From: VRUE01 sp963762205
GTDB taxonomy: Bacteria > Actinomycetota > Thermoleophilia > Solirubrobacterales > 70-9
DNA: 64,000 bases
NCBI GenBank assembly: GCA_963762205.1
Contig: CAVXJZ010000006.1
Span: forward strand, 186,001-250,000
Direction: 5' to 3'
Below, piece by piece: positions 36,601-46,238 of this stretch. Position 1 is the stretch's first letter. Each line of letters starts with the position of its first letter. The notes beneath the pieces were generated by a model that saw only the letters and a program-made list of their open reading frames with translations, searched no databases and was not told the origin of the DNA. The position numbers and the translations under genes were made by a program.

Positions 36601-37561
36601 CCCCGGCGACCACGGCGTCTTGCAGGCGCTCGCCGGGCGCCACCTCGACGCCCGCGGAGAGGATCGAGCCGGTGACGGTGGCCCCCGCCCCGACCAGGCA
36701 GCCGTCGAGCAGGACCGACTCGCGGATCTCGGCGCCGGCCTCCAGGCGACAGCGAGGGCCGACCACCGCGCGCGGGCCGACGACGGCGCTCTCGGCGACC
36801 TTCGCGCCGGGATCGACGTAGATGCCGGGGCCGGTCGGCTCGACCCTGGTCTCGACCGCCCCCTCGAGGATGTCCCACGTCGCCTGCAGATAGCGGCCGG
36901 GGGTGCCGATGTCCATCCAGTAGCCGTCGAGGAGCGCCGCGTAGAGGCCCTCGCCCGCCAGCCGCGGGAAGACGTCGTGCTCGATCGAGACCGGCGCGCC
37001 GGCCGGGATCAGCTCGAGCACCGAGCGCTCCAGCGCGTACATACCCGCGTTGACGTCGCCCGGCGCGTGCTCGCCGGTCTTCTCGAGGAACTCGGCGACC
37101 GCGCCCTCGTCGTCGTGGCGAACCAGGCCGTAGGCGGCGGCGTCCTCGACCGGGTGCAGGGCCAGCGTCGCGCGGGCGCCGTGCCGCTCGTGGTCGGCCA
37201 GCAGCACACCGAGGTCGAGGTCGGTGAGCACGTCGCCGTTGAGCGCCAGGAAGCGGTCGTCCAGCTCCTCGCCGAGCTGCTCGGCGGCATGCCGGATCGC
37301 CCCCCCGGTGCCCAGGGGCTCGGGCTCGGCCACGTAGCGGATCCGCACTCCCGAGGGCTCGCCCTCGCCGAGAACCTGGCGCAGCACGTCGGGGAGGAAG
37401 CCGCAGGCGAGGATCACCTCATCGACGCCGTGGCCGGCCAGCCAGTCCACCATGTGGGCGAGGAAGGGGCGGTCGACAAGGGTCAGCGCCGGCTTCGGGA
37501 CCGACTCGGTCAACGGCCTCAGCCGTGTGCCCTCGCCGCCGACTAGGACTATCGCCTGCAT
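36578..37561 (-). CDS. NDP-sugar synthase / mannose-1-phosphate guanylyltransferase-like
   Basis: A 327-residue nucleotidyltransferase with GGEGTRLRPLTESVPKPALTL at the N-terminus, LNGDVLTDLDLG near residue 105, YWMDIGTPGRYL near 210 and a short left-handed beta-helix tail. It is related to the enzyme at 33516 but clearly a distinct paralogue. It should make an activated sugar for envelope glycan. It overlaps PGI/PMI and lies 3 bases after the dehydrogenase gene. Confidence 0.9.
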   Translation of the reverse strand: MQAIVLVGGEGTRLRPLTESVPKPALTLVDRPFLAHMVDWLAGHGVDEVILACGFLPDVLRQVLGEGEPSGVRIRYVAEPEPLGTGGAIRHAAEQLGEELDDRFLALNGDVLTDLDLGVLLADHERHGARATLALHPVEDAAAYGLVRHDDEGAVAEFLEKTGEHAPGDVNAGMYALERSVLELIPAGAPVSIEHDVFPRLAGEGLYAALLDGYWMDIGTPGRYLQATWDILEGAVETRVEPTGPGIYVDPGAKVAESAVVGPRAVVGPRCRLEAGAEIRESVLLDGCLVGAGATVTGSILSAGVEVAPGERLQDAVVAGDERVPAR

Positions 37562-37564
37562 CGC

Positions 37565-38875
37565 TCAGTCGGCGGCGGGCGACGGAGTTGCCTCGACCGC
37601 CCGCCCGATCCCCTCGTAGGCGAACCCGGCGGCGCGCAGCCGATCTGCGTCGAGGAAGTTGCGCCCGTCGACGATCAGCGGCCTGGCCATCGCCGCCGCC
37701 ACCGAGGCCCAGTCGAGGTCGGCGAACTCCGGCCACTCGGTGACGAGCACCGCGGCGTCGGCCCCCTCGACCGCCTCGAGGGCGGAGCCCGCGAGCTCCA
37801 CCGAACCCAGCAGCTCCCGGGCCCGGTCCGCCGCGACGGGGTCGTAGGCGACGACCTCCGCGCCCTCCCCCACGAGCCGCGCCGCGAGCACCAGGCTCGA
37901 CGCTTCGCGCATGTCGTCGGTGTCCGGCTTGAAGGCGAGGCCGAGGAGGGCGATCCGGCGGCCGAGCAGCGAGCCGAGGTGCTTCTGGAGCTTGCCGACG
38001 ACGCGGCGCTTCTGCAGCTCGTTGACCTCGATCACCGCGTTGAGCAGCTGGAAGTGGTAGCCGGTGTTGCCGGCCAGCATCTTCAGGGCGCTGACGTCCT
38101 TCGGGAAGCAGCTGCCGCCATAGCCGATCCCGGCGCGCAGGAATGCGGGCCCGATCCTCTCGTCGAGCCCCATCCCGCGGGCGACCTCGGCGACGTCGGC
38201 GCCGACCTCCTCGCAGACGTTTGCGATCTCGTTGACGAAGGAGATCTTGGTCGCGAGGAACGCGTTCGAGGCGAGCTTGATCATCTCCGCGCTGGCGACG
38301 TCGGTGCGGACGATCTCGGCCCCCAGCGGCTCGTAGAGCGCCGCCACCGCGTCGCCGGCCTCGGCGGCGTGCTCGCCGGCGCCGACGACGACCCGGTCGG
38401 GGTTCATGAAGTCCTCGACGGCGGAGCCCTCCTTGAGGAACTCGGGGCAGGAGACGTAGGCGATCCCGTCGCCGAGGTCGCGCTCGATCGCGGCGCCCGT
38501 CCCCGCCGGAACGGTGCTCTTCATGATCAGGACGTGGTCGCCTGCGCCCAGCCCCTCGACCACGGCGCGGACCCGCGAGAGGTCGGCGTCGCCGGACGGG
38601 CTCGGCGGCGTGTCGACGCAGACGAAGAGCAGCCGGGCCGCGTCGAGGACCTCCTGCAGATCGGCCGTGAAGGTGAGCCGCTCGGCGTTGCCGGCGAGAA
38701 GCTCGTCGAGGCCGGGCTCGTGGATCGTCGTCTCCCCCCTCCGCAGCCCCTCGACCTTCTCGGCGAGGATGTCGCGCGCGAAGACCGGGTGGCCGAGCTC
38801 GGCGAAGCAGGCCGCCGTGACCAGGCCGACCCAGCCCACGCCGATCACGCCGATCGGCTCACGCGGCGCCGCCAC
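37565..38875 (-). CDS. UDP-glucose/GDP-mannose 6-dehydrogenase
   Basis: A 436-residue enzyme of the UDP-glucose dehydrogenase family that oxidises a sugar nucleotide to its uronic acid. GVGWVGLVTA at residues 12-21 binds NAD, the catalytic Cys256 is in GYGGSCFPKD, and Lys200 (AEMIKLASNAF) is conserved. It overlaps the LCP gene by 17 bases. It supplies uronate for cell-wall glycans. Confidence 0.94.
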   Translation of the reverse strand: MAAPREPIGVIGVGWVGLVTAACFAELGHPVFARDILAEKVEGLRRGETTIHEPGLDELLAGNAERLTFTADLQEVLDAARLLFVCVDTPPSPSGDADLSRVRAVVEGLGAGDHVLIMKSTVPAGTGAAIERDLGDGIAYVSCPEFLKEGSAVEDFMNPDRVVVGAGEHAAEAGDAVAALYEPLGAEIVRTDVASAEMIKLASNAFLATKISFVNEIANVCEEVGADVAEVARGMGLDERIGPAFLRAGIGYGGSCFPKDVSALKMLAGNTGYHFQLLNAVIEVNELQKRRVVGKLQKHLGSLLGRRIALLGLAFKPDTDDMREASSLVLAARLVGEGAEVVAYDPVAADRARELLGSVELAGSALEAVEGADAAVLVTEWPEFADLDWASVAAAMARPLIVDGRNFLDADRLRAAGFAYEGIGRAVEATPSPAAD

Positions 38876-40505
38876 CGGCCACCTTCCTCTTCCTCGGCTT
38901 GGGGTTGGGCACGATCACGTCGGCGGAGCGTGCCATACCGAGCATCTGGTCGTTGCTGAGCGTGTTGAGCAGGTCGTTGGCGATCCAGTAGCTGTTCTCC
39001 CCGCGGCGCCAGGCGACCAGATCGACCCGATCTCCATCGACGAAGATCTCGTACTCGCGCCCGTGGATCGTCCGCATTTCGCTCGGGTCGCTGAGGATCG
39101 GCGGGTCCGGCCAGCCGCGGACGCCCTGCACCCCGAAATAGTGGGTGCCGTCGGAGAGGTCGACGTTGAGCACCATCCGGTAGGCCGAATGGCGGGACCC
39201 GCCGGTGTCCTTGAAGTGGTAGACGCGCGGGTCCTGCACGTGCAGGTACGGGTTGCTTTCGACATAGGCGGCGCCCGATGGCAGCCGGGTCGGGTAGAAG
39301 ACCGGGAAGCCGCCGCCGACCTTGCGGGCGACGATCCGGGCCTCCAGCTCGCCCGCTTCCCGGGCGGGGACGAGTTCGTCGCTGCCCGGCGGCTTGGGCG
39401 CGGCGACCCGCGGCTTCTTCCGCTGCTTCTTCTTCTTGCGGCTCTTCTTCGCCTTCTTCTTCTTCTTCGACTTCTTGGTTCTCTTCTCGTCCAGGTCTTC
39501 GAGCGAGCCGCGCGCGCCGCTGCTCGCTTCGATCCCGAGGAACCGGGCGACCGCGCCTTCGATCGCCGCCGGCGACGCGTAGACGTAGCTGGGACCCAGT
39601 TCCGCCGGAAAGTGGACCTCTTTGATCTCGGCGTTGCGCGAGTCGATGAACAGCTTCAGCACTTCCAGCATCGTCTCTCCGTCGCTGATGTCGGAGGTGG
39701 TGTATTCGGTGAAGATGTCGAGCAGCTGGTCGCGGTTGAAGAAGAGGTCCCCGATCGGGACGCCCTGGCGGGCGGCGCTGAGGAAGTCCTGCTGGCGGGC
39801 GGCGCGGACCAGGTCCGTGTCCGTGTGGCGGTAGCGGACGTACTGCAGCGCCTTTTTCCCGCACATCAGCTGATAGCCGGGCTTGACGTTGATTTCCGCG
39901 TACTGCTCGGAGAACGGCACCCCCTCGTTGGAGTGGTAGTAGCGCCGGTCGACGTCGACGTAGACGCAGCCGATCGCGTAGACGGCGCGGACGAAGCCGA
40001 GGAAGTCGACGTTGACGACGTGGTTGATCGGCAGCCCGGTCAGTTCCTTGACGACCCTCAGGGTCAGTTTCGGGCCGCCGTAGGTGTAGGCGCCGTTGAA
40101 CTTTTCCGTCCCGTAGCCGGGGATTTCGACCTTGAGGTCGCGCGGGATCGACATCAGCGCGATCGCGTTGCGGTCGGGATCGAGGCGCAGCAGCATCGTC
40201 GTGTCGGACCTGCCCGGGTCGCCGGGTTCGTTGGCGCGCTTGTCGGAGCCGAGGATGAGGATGTTCTCCGGTTCGCCGCCGTCGACGTTGGCCAGCAGCC
40301 GCTCGAGCTTGCGGTAGCGATGGTTGTGGGAGAGCGCGTCCGCGAGATCGTTGAAGAAGACGATCCCGCTGACCGCGGTGGCGCCGGCGGTCGCGGCGAC
40401 GATCAGGAATGACCCGAGCACGAACCGCCACCAGAAGCGCTTCGGCTTCGGCGCCTCGGTGCCGTCGCCCTCGGGGGGCGGTTTGGGAAAGACGGGCTCA
40501 ACCAT
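38859..40505 (-). CDS. LytR-CpsA-Psr (LCP) family protein with lysine-rich linker
   Basis: A 548-residue type II membrane protein: TM about residues 27-50, then an LCP domain at about 78-245 (NILILGSDKR, SDTTMLLRLDP, SIPRDLKVEIPGYG, RYRHTDTDLVRAARQQDFL). LCP enzymes attach undecaprenyl-linked glycans to peptidoglycan or arabinogalactan. A Lys-rich linker at 341-364 (KRTKKSKKKKKAKKSRKKKK) joins a C-terminal domain of about 170 residues that I do not recognise. That domain is compatible with an extra glycan-binding or wall-binding module. Confidence 0.88.
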   Translation of the reverse strand: MVEPVFPKPPPEGDGTEAPKPKRFWWRFVLGSFLIVAATAGATAVSGIVFFNDLADALSHNHRYRKLERLLANVDGGEPENILILGSDKRANEPGDPGRSDTTMLLRLDPDRNAIALMSIPRDLKVEIPGYGTEKFNGAYTYGGPKLTLRVVKELTGLPINHVVNVDFLGFVRAVYAIGCVYVDVDRRYYHSNEGVPFSEQYAEINVKPGYQLMCGKKALQYVRYRHTDTDLVRAARQQDFLSAARQGVPIGDLFFNRDQLLDIFTEYTTSDISDGETMLEVLKLFIDSRNAEIKEVHFPAELGPSYVYASPAAIEGAVARFLGIEASSGARGSLEDLDEKRTKKSKKKKKAKKSRKKKKQRKKPRVAAPKPPGSDELVPAREAGELEARIVARKVGGGFPVFYPTRLPSGAAYVESNPYLHVQDPRVYHFKDTGGSRHSAYRMVLNVDLSDGTHYFGVQGVRGWPDPPILSDPSEMRTIHGREYEIFVDGDRVDLVAWRRGENSYWIANDLLNTLSNDQMLGMARSADVIVPNPKPRKRKVAGGGAA

Positions 40506-40508
40506 CGC

Positions 40509-41597
40509 TCAGCCCTCGACGCGGTCGGCAAGCGAGCGCAGGAACGTTTCGAGGGTCTGCCTGTACACCTCCAGCGACGGCACCGAGACCCACTCCTCCG
40601 GGCCGTGATGGCCGCCCCCGACCGGCCCGAACTCGACCGCCGGAACGCCGACGCGCAGGAACGACACCGCGTCGGATGCGCCGTCGCGCCCGACGCTCAT
40701 CGGCTCCCCCTCGTGATGCTCCCGGGCCGCGTCGCCTAGGGCCCGCACGAAGGGGGAGTGGCGGTCGACGACCGCCGGCGGCCTGCTGAACAGTGTCTCC
40801 ACCGAGGCGTCCGGGATGCCGCGCACCTGCTCGAGCACGGTCGCGGGGTCCTGTTCGGGGAGATAGCGGATGTCGACGTCGATCGCACATCGGTCGGGAA
40901 CCTTGTTGAGCGCGTCGCCTCCGAGGATCCGGCCGAGGTTGATCGAGGGGCGGTCGAACAGCTCCGAGCTCTGTCGGGCAAACGGTAGCGACTCGATGCT
41001 GCGGAAAACGTCGTGTGCCTTCAGCACCGCGTTGTCTCCCAGCCAGGGCGTCGCCCCGTGGGCGGCGACGCCGCCGACCTCGAGTCGCAGGGCGAGCACG
41101 CCCTTGGCCTCGACTCCGATCTGCAGGTCGGTGGGCTCGCCGGTGATCGCGAAGTCGCCGACGAAGCCGCCGTCGACGAGATGGTCGCTGCCGCGCTCGC
41201 TTTCCTCCTCGGACTCCTCGTCTCCGACGATCCCGAGCCGCACCCGCACCCGGTCCTGGTCGCGCATCGCGGCCGTGGTCAGCAGCATCGCCGCCAGCGC
41301 CCCCTTCATGTCGTAGGCGCCGCGACCGAGGAGCCGCTCGCCCTCGACCCGGGGATCGAACTGGCCGGGCAGGCCCGGGACCACATCGAGATGGCCGTGG
41401 AGGACGACCGTGGGCGCGCTCTCGGGGCCGACCTCGGCCCTCAGCACGGGCAGCCCGCGGACCTCGTCCTCGACCGCCTCTATCCCGCGCGCCTCGAGCC
41501 AGCCCTTGACGAACCCGGCGGCCTCGGTGACCGACTCCGGCTGATGGGTCTCGTAGCCGATCAGCCGGGTGGCGAGGGCGACGAGCTCTTCGCTCAC
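40509..41597 (-). CDS. M20 family metallopeptidase (ArgE/DapE/CPG2-like)
   Basis: A 362-residue di-zinc aminoacylase/peptidase: LHGHLDVVPG near residue 67, GRGAYDMKGALAA near 91 and GDEESEEESERGSDHL near 127. A dimerisation domain fills the middle. The GTG at 41597 overlaps the atpC stop (GTGA), so it may be co-transcribed at the end of the ATP synthase operon. The substrate (N-acyl amino acid or peptide) is not determined. Confidence 0.9.
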   Translation of the reverse strand: MSEELVALATRLIGYETHQPESVTEAAGFVKGWLEARGIEAVEDEVRGLPVLRAEVGPESAPTVVLHGHLDVVPGLPGQFDPRVEGERLLGRGAYDMKGALAAMLLTTAAMRDQDRVRVRLGIVGDEESEEESERGSDHLVDGGFVGDFAITGEPTDLQIGVEAKGVLALRLEVGGVAAHGATPWLGDNAVLKAHDVFRSIESLPFARQSSELFDRPSINLGRILGGDALNKVPDRCAIDVDIRYLPEQDPATVLEQVRGIPDASVETLFSRPPAVVDRHSPFVRALGDAAREHHEGEPMSVGRDGASDAVSFLRVGVPAVEFGPVGGGHHGPEEWVSVPSLEVYRQTLETFLRSLADRVEG

Positions 41598-42001
41598 TGG
41601 GCGATCGCCAGGAAGGCTTCCGCCCGTTCGCGGTCTTTCGCCGCGCGGCCGCGGGCCCCGCTGCCCTCCTCGGCGTCGGTGAAGCGCCGCTCGGCGTCGG
41701 CCAGCTGCTCCCTGAGCGACGCGGTGTCGAGCTCGCCCGGGTCGATCGCCTCCTCGAGCAGCAGGCGGGCGTGGTTGCCGAACACCTGCAGCCATCCGTG
41801 GGCCTGGGCGAAGCGCCTCGTCTCCGAGTCGCTCAGATGGAGGCGCAGCTCGGCGGGCATCAGGGAGGCCAGCAGCGGGGCGTGGTTGGCGAGGATGCCG
41901 ATCTCGCCGACCGAGGTCCTGGTCGAGACCTGGCGCACCTCGCCGCTGAAGACCTCGCCCTCCGGGGTTAGGACCTCGACCGCGAATTTGCTCTCAGACA
42001 T
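41594..42001 (-). CDS. atpC: ATP synthase F1 epsilon subunit
   Basis: A 135-residue subunit: N-terminal beta sandwich (VEVLTPEGEVFSGEVRQVS ... GEIGILANHAPLLASL) and a C-terminal helical hairpin starting near residue 85. I use the ATG at 42001; the ORF extends to 42028 without better support. It regulates F1 activity and couples gamma to the c-ring. Confidence 0.95.
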   Translation of the reverse strand: MSESKFAVEVLTPEGEVFSGEVRQVSTRTSVGEIGILANHAPLLASLMPAELRLHLSDSETRRFAQAHGWLQVFGNHARLLLEEAIDPGELDTASLREQLADAERRFTDAEEGSGARGRAAKDRERAEAFLAIAQ

Positions 42002-42066
42002 GGAAACCTCGCCCTCGCTCGGCCCCAAGTGAACCAGAGATGCCCTGTCGCCTCACGCGGCTCGGC

Positions 42067-43497
42067 CTATTCCTTGGAAGCGCCGGCGTTCTCGGTGACC
42101 TGATCGATCGAGCCCTGCATGTAGAAGGCGCCCTCGGGCAGGTCGTCGTGCTCGCCGTCGAGGATCTCGCGGAAGCCACGCACGGTCTCGGTGACCGGCA
42201 CGAACTCGCCGCTGCGGCCGGTGAACTGCTCGGCTACGAAGAACGGCTGCGAGAGGAAGCGCTCGATCTTGCGCGCCCGCGAGACCGTCTGCTTGTCCTC
42301 GTCGGAGAGCTCGTCGATGCCGAGGATCGCGATGATGTCCTGGAGCTCCTTGTAGCGCTGCAGGACCTCCTGGACCTCGGTCGCCGTGCGGTAGTGCTCC
42401 TCGCCGACGACGTCCGGCTTGAGGATCGTCGAGGTCGAGTCGAGCGGGTCGACGGCCGGGTAGATCCCTTTCTCGGAGATCGCCCGCGAGAGGGCCGTGG
42501 TCGCGTTGAGGTGGGCGAACACCGAGGCCGGCGCCGGGTCGGTGAAGTCGTCGGCGGGCACGTAGACGGCCTGCACCGAGGTCACCGACCCGCGCTCGGT
42601 CGAGGTGATCCGCTCCTGCAGTTCTCCCATCTCGGTCTCCAGCGTCGGCTGGTAGCCGACCGCCGACGGCATCCGCCCCAGCAGCGCCGAGACCTCGGAG
42701 CCCGCCTGGACGAAGCGGAAGATGTTGTCGATGAAGAGCAGCACGTCCTGGCCGCCCTGCTCGCGGTAGTACTCGGCCATCGTCAGCCCGGAGAGGGCGA
42801 CGCGAAGCCGGGCACCCGGCGGCTCGTTCATCTGGCCGAAGACGAGCATCGTTTTGTCGATCACGCCCGACTCTTTCATCTCGAGCCAGAGGTCGTTCCC
42901 CTCTCGCGAGCGCTCGCCGACGCCGCAGAAGGCCGAGAGGCCCTCGTGCTCCTCGGCGATCGAGCGGATCAGCTCCTGGATCAGCACGGTCTTGCCGACG
43001 CCGGCTCCTCCGAAGAGGCCGACCTTGCCGCCTTTCGCGTAGGGGGCGAGCAGGTCGATGACCTTGATCCCGGTCTCGAGGATCTCCTGGGTGGGCGCCA
43101 GGTCCGACGCTTCGGGGGCCGGCCGGTGGATCGGCCACCGCTCGCCGGTCGTGATCTCCTCGCCCTTGTCGATCGGGTCGCCGAGCAGGTTGAAGATGCG
43201 TCCCAGCGTCGCGTCGCCGACCGGAACGGTGATCGGAGCGCCGGTGTCGACCACCTTGTCGCCGCGCTGCAGGCCGTCGGTCGCGTCCATCGCCACCGCC
43301 CGCACCCGGTTGTCCCCTAGGTGCTGCTGCACCTCGCAGACCAGCTCCGTCGCCTCGCGGTCCTCGTCGCCCGCCATCTCGATCTTCAGCGCCGAGTAGA
43401 TCTCGGGCAGCTGCTCGGAGAAGACGACGTCGACGACCACGCCGGTCACCTGCTCCACTCGTCCTACGTTGGTTCCGTTGCTACCGCTCTCAGCCAT
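42067..43497 (-). CDS. atpD: ATP synthase F1 beta subunit
   Basis: A 476-residue catalytic subunit with Walker A GGAGVGKT at 163-170, catalytic GVGERSREGNDLW (Glu carboxylate) and DELSDEDKQTVSRARKI, the DELSDED-type segment that the rotating gamma contacts. AAGAGGG before the ATG is the ribosome-binding site. It synthesises ATP with alpha. Confidence 0.98.
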   Translation of the reverse strand: MAESGSNGTNVGRVEQVTGVVVDVVFSEQLPEIYSALKIEMAGDEDREATELVCEVQQHLGDNRVRAVAMDATDGLQRGDKVVDTGAPITVPVGDATLGRIFNLLGDPIDKGEEITTGERWPIHRPAPEASDLAPTQEILETGIKVIDLLAPYAKGGKVGLFGGAGVGKTVLIQELIRSIAEEHEGLSAFCGVGERSREGNDLWLEMKESGVIDKTMLVFGQMNEPPGARLRVALSGLTMAEYYREQGGQDVLLFIDNIFRFVQAGSEVSALLGRMPSAVGYQPTLETEMGELQERITSTERGSVTSVQAVYVPADDFTDPAPASVFAHLNATTALSRAISEKGIYPAVDPLDSTSTILKPDVVGEEHYRTATEVQEVLQRYKELQDIIAILGIDELSDEDKQTVSRARKIERFLSQPFFVAEQFTGRSGEFVPVTETVRGFREILDGEHDDLPEGAFYMQGSIDQVTENAGASKE

Positions 43498-43581
43498 TTG
43501 GTTTTCCCTCTTGTTCTTTCATAAATTTCGCGCTTCGCCGGCGGCGCGGATGTCAGATATGGACGCCTGCTCGCTCCGCGC

Positions 43582-44502
43582 TCATCCGAGCGCCTCGGCG
43601 CCGGCGACGACCTCGAGGATCTCCTGGGTGATCTCCGCCTGCCTGGCCCGGTTCATCTCCAGGGTCAGGTCGTCCATCATCGTCTCTGCGTTCTCCGCCG
43701 CGTTGCGCATCGCGGTCATCCGCGCCCCCAGCTCGGAGGCGGCCGACTCGAGCAGCGCCCGATAGACGGAGATGTTCACGTACTCCGGGATCAGCCGGGC
43801 GAGCAGCTCCTCCGCCTCGGGCTCGTATTCCCAGAGGGCCGCCGAGTGCGCCCTCTCGATCTCGGTCTCCTCGGCGTCGGCGTCCTCGGCGGCGGCGCCC
43901 TCGCCGATCACCTCCGCCTGCTGCATCGGCAGCAGGGTCTGGCGCCAGACGTGCTGGGTCAGCGGCGAGACGTAGCGGTTGTAGACCAGCTCCACGCGGT
44001 CGACCTCCCCATCGACGTAGCGGGCGGTCAGCTCCTCGCCGATCTCGCGCGCGTTGGCGAACCCGGGACGGTCGGTGAAGCCCGTGTAGGTGCTGCTCAG
44101 CTGCTGCTTGCGGAAGGTGAGGGCGGAGACGCCCTTGCGCCCGACGGCGGAGAAGTCCGCCTCGACGCCCCGCTCGCGCAGCTCGGCGCCGAGGCGCATG
44201 CCGTCGCGAATGATGTTCGTGTTGAAGGCGCCGGCGAGCCCGCGGTCGCCGGTGATCAGCACGACCCCGACCCGCTTCTCCTCCTCGCGCTCGACCATGA
44301 CCGGCACGCGCGGCATGCCGCCCGCCTGCTCCGCGGCGCGGCGGGTCAGCTTCCGCATCCCCTCGGCGTAGGGCCGCAGCGCCTCGATCCGCTGCTCGGC
44401 GCGCCGCAGCCGGGCGGCGGCGACCATCTCCATCGCCCGCGTGATCTTGTTGATGTTCTTGATCGACGCGATGCGGCTCTTGACGTCCTTCTGCGAGGCC
44501 AT
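43582..44502 (-). CDS. atpG: ATP synthase F1 gamma subunit
   Basis: A 306-residue central stalk subunit. Paired N- and C-terminal coiled-coil helices (VKSRIASIKNINKITRAMEMVAA and TAMRNAAENAETMMDDLTLEMNRARQAEITQEI) flank a Rossmann-like domain containing LITGDRGLAGAFN. About ten extra residues (EGAAAEDADAEETEIER) form an acidic insert near 205. It couples proton flow to catalysis. Confidence 0.97.
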   Translation of the reverse strand: MASQKDVKSRIASIKNINKITRAMEMVAAARLRRAEQRIEALRPYAEGMRKLTRRAAEQAGGMPRVPVMVEREEEKRVGVVLITGDRGLAGAFNTNIIRDGMRLGAELRERGVEADFSAVGRKGVSALTFRKQQLSSTYTGFTDRPGFANAREIGEELTARYVDGEVDRVELVYNRYVSPLTQHVWRQTLLPMQQAEVIGEGAAAEDADAEETEIERAHSAALWEYEPEAEELLARLIPEYVNISVYRALLESAASELGARMTAMRNAAENAETMMDDLTLEMNRARQAEITQEILEVVAGAEALG

Positions 44503-44535
44503 GGCTAGCTAGTCGAGTCGGCGGTTACGCCCGGA

Positions 44536-44595
44536 AGCCCCGATCGGGGGTGCCGAGAACGAAAACCTCGCCCGCAGGCGCCCCCGATCGGGGCT
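44536..44595 (-). terminator. Long stem-loop between atpA and atpG
   Basis: The 19-base arms 44536-44554 and 44577-44595 pair with one mismatch (AGCCCCGATCGGGGG in both arms) around a 22-base loop. There is no trailing T run, so it may be an mRNA-stability or attenuation element rather than a simple terminator. It sits inside the operon, after atpA and before atpG. Confidence 0.6.
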
Positions 44596-44610
44596 CCCTG
44601 CGCGCATCCG

Positions 44611-46221
44611 TCAGACCGACACCTCCTCGCGAGCGGGAGCGTTGCGCTCCTCGGCTGACTTGATGCGGTCGGACTCGCCCGCCTCGATCGGGTCGCCATG
44701 CTCGTCGAAGTCGGCGCCGAAGTCATCGACGAACTCGGCGATCGCCTTGCCCAGCTCCTCCTCGTCGGCCTCCTCGAGCTTGCCCGTCTCACCGATCCGG
44801 CCGAGCAGCTCTGCCTTCTCGGCGCGCAGCCTGATCCTCAGGTCGCGCAGGAACTCGCCGACCCGTTCGACCTTGACCCGGTCGAGATAGCCGCCCGTGC
44901 CCGAGTAGATCGCGGCCACCTGGTCGGCGACCTCGAGCGGCTCGCGCTCCTTCTGCTTGAGCATCTCGACCAGCCGTTCGCCGCGGTTCAGCGTTTTCTG
45001 GGTCTCCGGGTCGAGCTCGGAGCCGAACTGGGCGAAGGCCTCAAGGTCGCGGTACTGGGAGAGGTCGAGGCGCAGCTTGCCGGCGACCTTCTTCATCGCC
45101 TTGGTCTGCGCGTTGCCGCCCACCCGGGAGACCGAGATGCCGACGTTGATCGCCGGCCGCACGCCCGAGTTGAAGAGGTCGGACTCGAGGAAGATCTGGC
45201 CGTCGGTGATCGAGATCACGTTGGTCGGGATGTAGGCGGAGACGTCGGAGGCCTGGGTCTCGATGATCGGCAGCGCGGTCAGCGAGCCGCCGCCCAGGTC
45301 GTCGCTCAGTTTCACCGCCCGCTCGAGCAGCCGCGAGTGCAGGTAGAAGACGTCGCCCGGGTAGGCCTCGCGGCCGGGCGGACGGCGCAGCAATAGTGAC
45401 ATTTGGCGATACGCATAAGCGTGTTTGGTGAGGTCGTCGTAGACGCAGAGCGCGGCCTTGCCGTTGTAGAGGAAGTGCTCGCCCATGGCGCAGCCCGCGT
45501 AGGGGGCGATGAACTTGATCGGCGCCGCCTCGTCGGCGGGGGCGGCGACGATGATCGTGTTCTCCATCGCGCCGTTCTCCTCGAGCACCTCCTTGAGCTG
45601 CACGACCGTCGACATCCGCTGGCCGATCGCGACGTAGATGCAGATCATGTCCTTGTCGCGGTTGTTGATGATCGTGTCGATCGCGATCGCCGTCTTGCCG
45701 GTCTGGCGGTCGCCGATCACCAGCTCTCGCTGGCCGCGGCCGATCGGGATCATCCCGTCGATCGACATCAGCCCGGTCTGAACCGGCTCCGTGACCGGCT
45801 GGCGCTCGACCACGCCGGGGGCTTTGAACTCAGCCGGGCGGGTCTGCGTGGTGCCGATCTCGCCCTTGTCGTCCAGCGGCCGCCCGAGCGGGTCGACCAG
45901 GCGGCCGAGCAGCTCGTCGCCGACCGGGATCCGCAGCAGGTGCCCGGTGCGCTTGACCGTGTCCCCCTCGACGATCTTGTCCCACTCGCCAAAGAGCACG
46001 GCGCCGACGTTGTCGGCCTCGAGGTTGAGGGCGAGCCCGGTGACGCCGTGCGGAAGCTCCAGCATCTCGAGCGCCATGCAGTCGTCGAGGCCATGGATGC
46101 GGGCGATCCCGTCCGCCACCGACAGCACCGTGCCGACCTCGGCGAGGTCGGCGCTCGCCGTGTCCATTCCCTCGATCCGTTCTCTGAGGATCGATGCGAT
46201 CTCGTCCGGCTTGATCTCCAT
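44611..46221 (-). CDS. atpA: ATP synthase F1 alpha subunit
   Basis: A 536-residue non-catalytic nucleotide-binding subunit with Walker A GDRQTGKT at 170-177, ISVSRVGGNAQTKAMK and the conserved arginine finger in that region. A C-terminal acidic extension of about 25 residues (DDFGADFDEHGDPIEAGESDR) resembles actinobacterial alpha subunits. It packs with beta and gamma in F1. Confidence 0.97.
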   Translation of the reverse strand: MEIKPDEIASILRERIEGMDTASADLAEVGTVLSVADGIARIHGLDDCMALEMLELPHGVTGLALNLEADNVGAVLFGEWDKIVEGDTVKRTGHLLRIPVGDELLGRLVDPLGRPLDDKGEIGTTQTRPAEFKAPGVVERQPVTEPVQTGLMSIDGMIPIGRGQRELVIGDRQTGKTAIAIDTIINNRDKDMICIYVAIGQRMSTVVQLKEVLEENGAMENTIIVAAPADEAAPIKFIAPYAGCAMGEHFLYNGKAALCVYDDLTKHAYAYRQMSLLLRRPPGREAYPGDVFYLHSRLLERAVKLSDDLGGGSLTALPIIETQASDVSAYIPTNVISITDGQIFLESDLFNSGVRPAINVGISVSRVGGNAQTKAMKKVAGKLRLDLSQYRDLEAFAQFGSELDPETQKTLNRGERLVEMLKQKEREPLEVADQVAAIYSGTGGYLDRVKVERVGEFLRDLRIRLRAEKAELLGRIGETGKLEEADEEELGKAIAEFVDDFGADFDEHGDPIEAGESDRIKSAEERNAPAREEVSV

Positions 46222-46238
46222 TTCTCTTCCTGCTCCCC

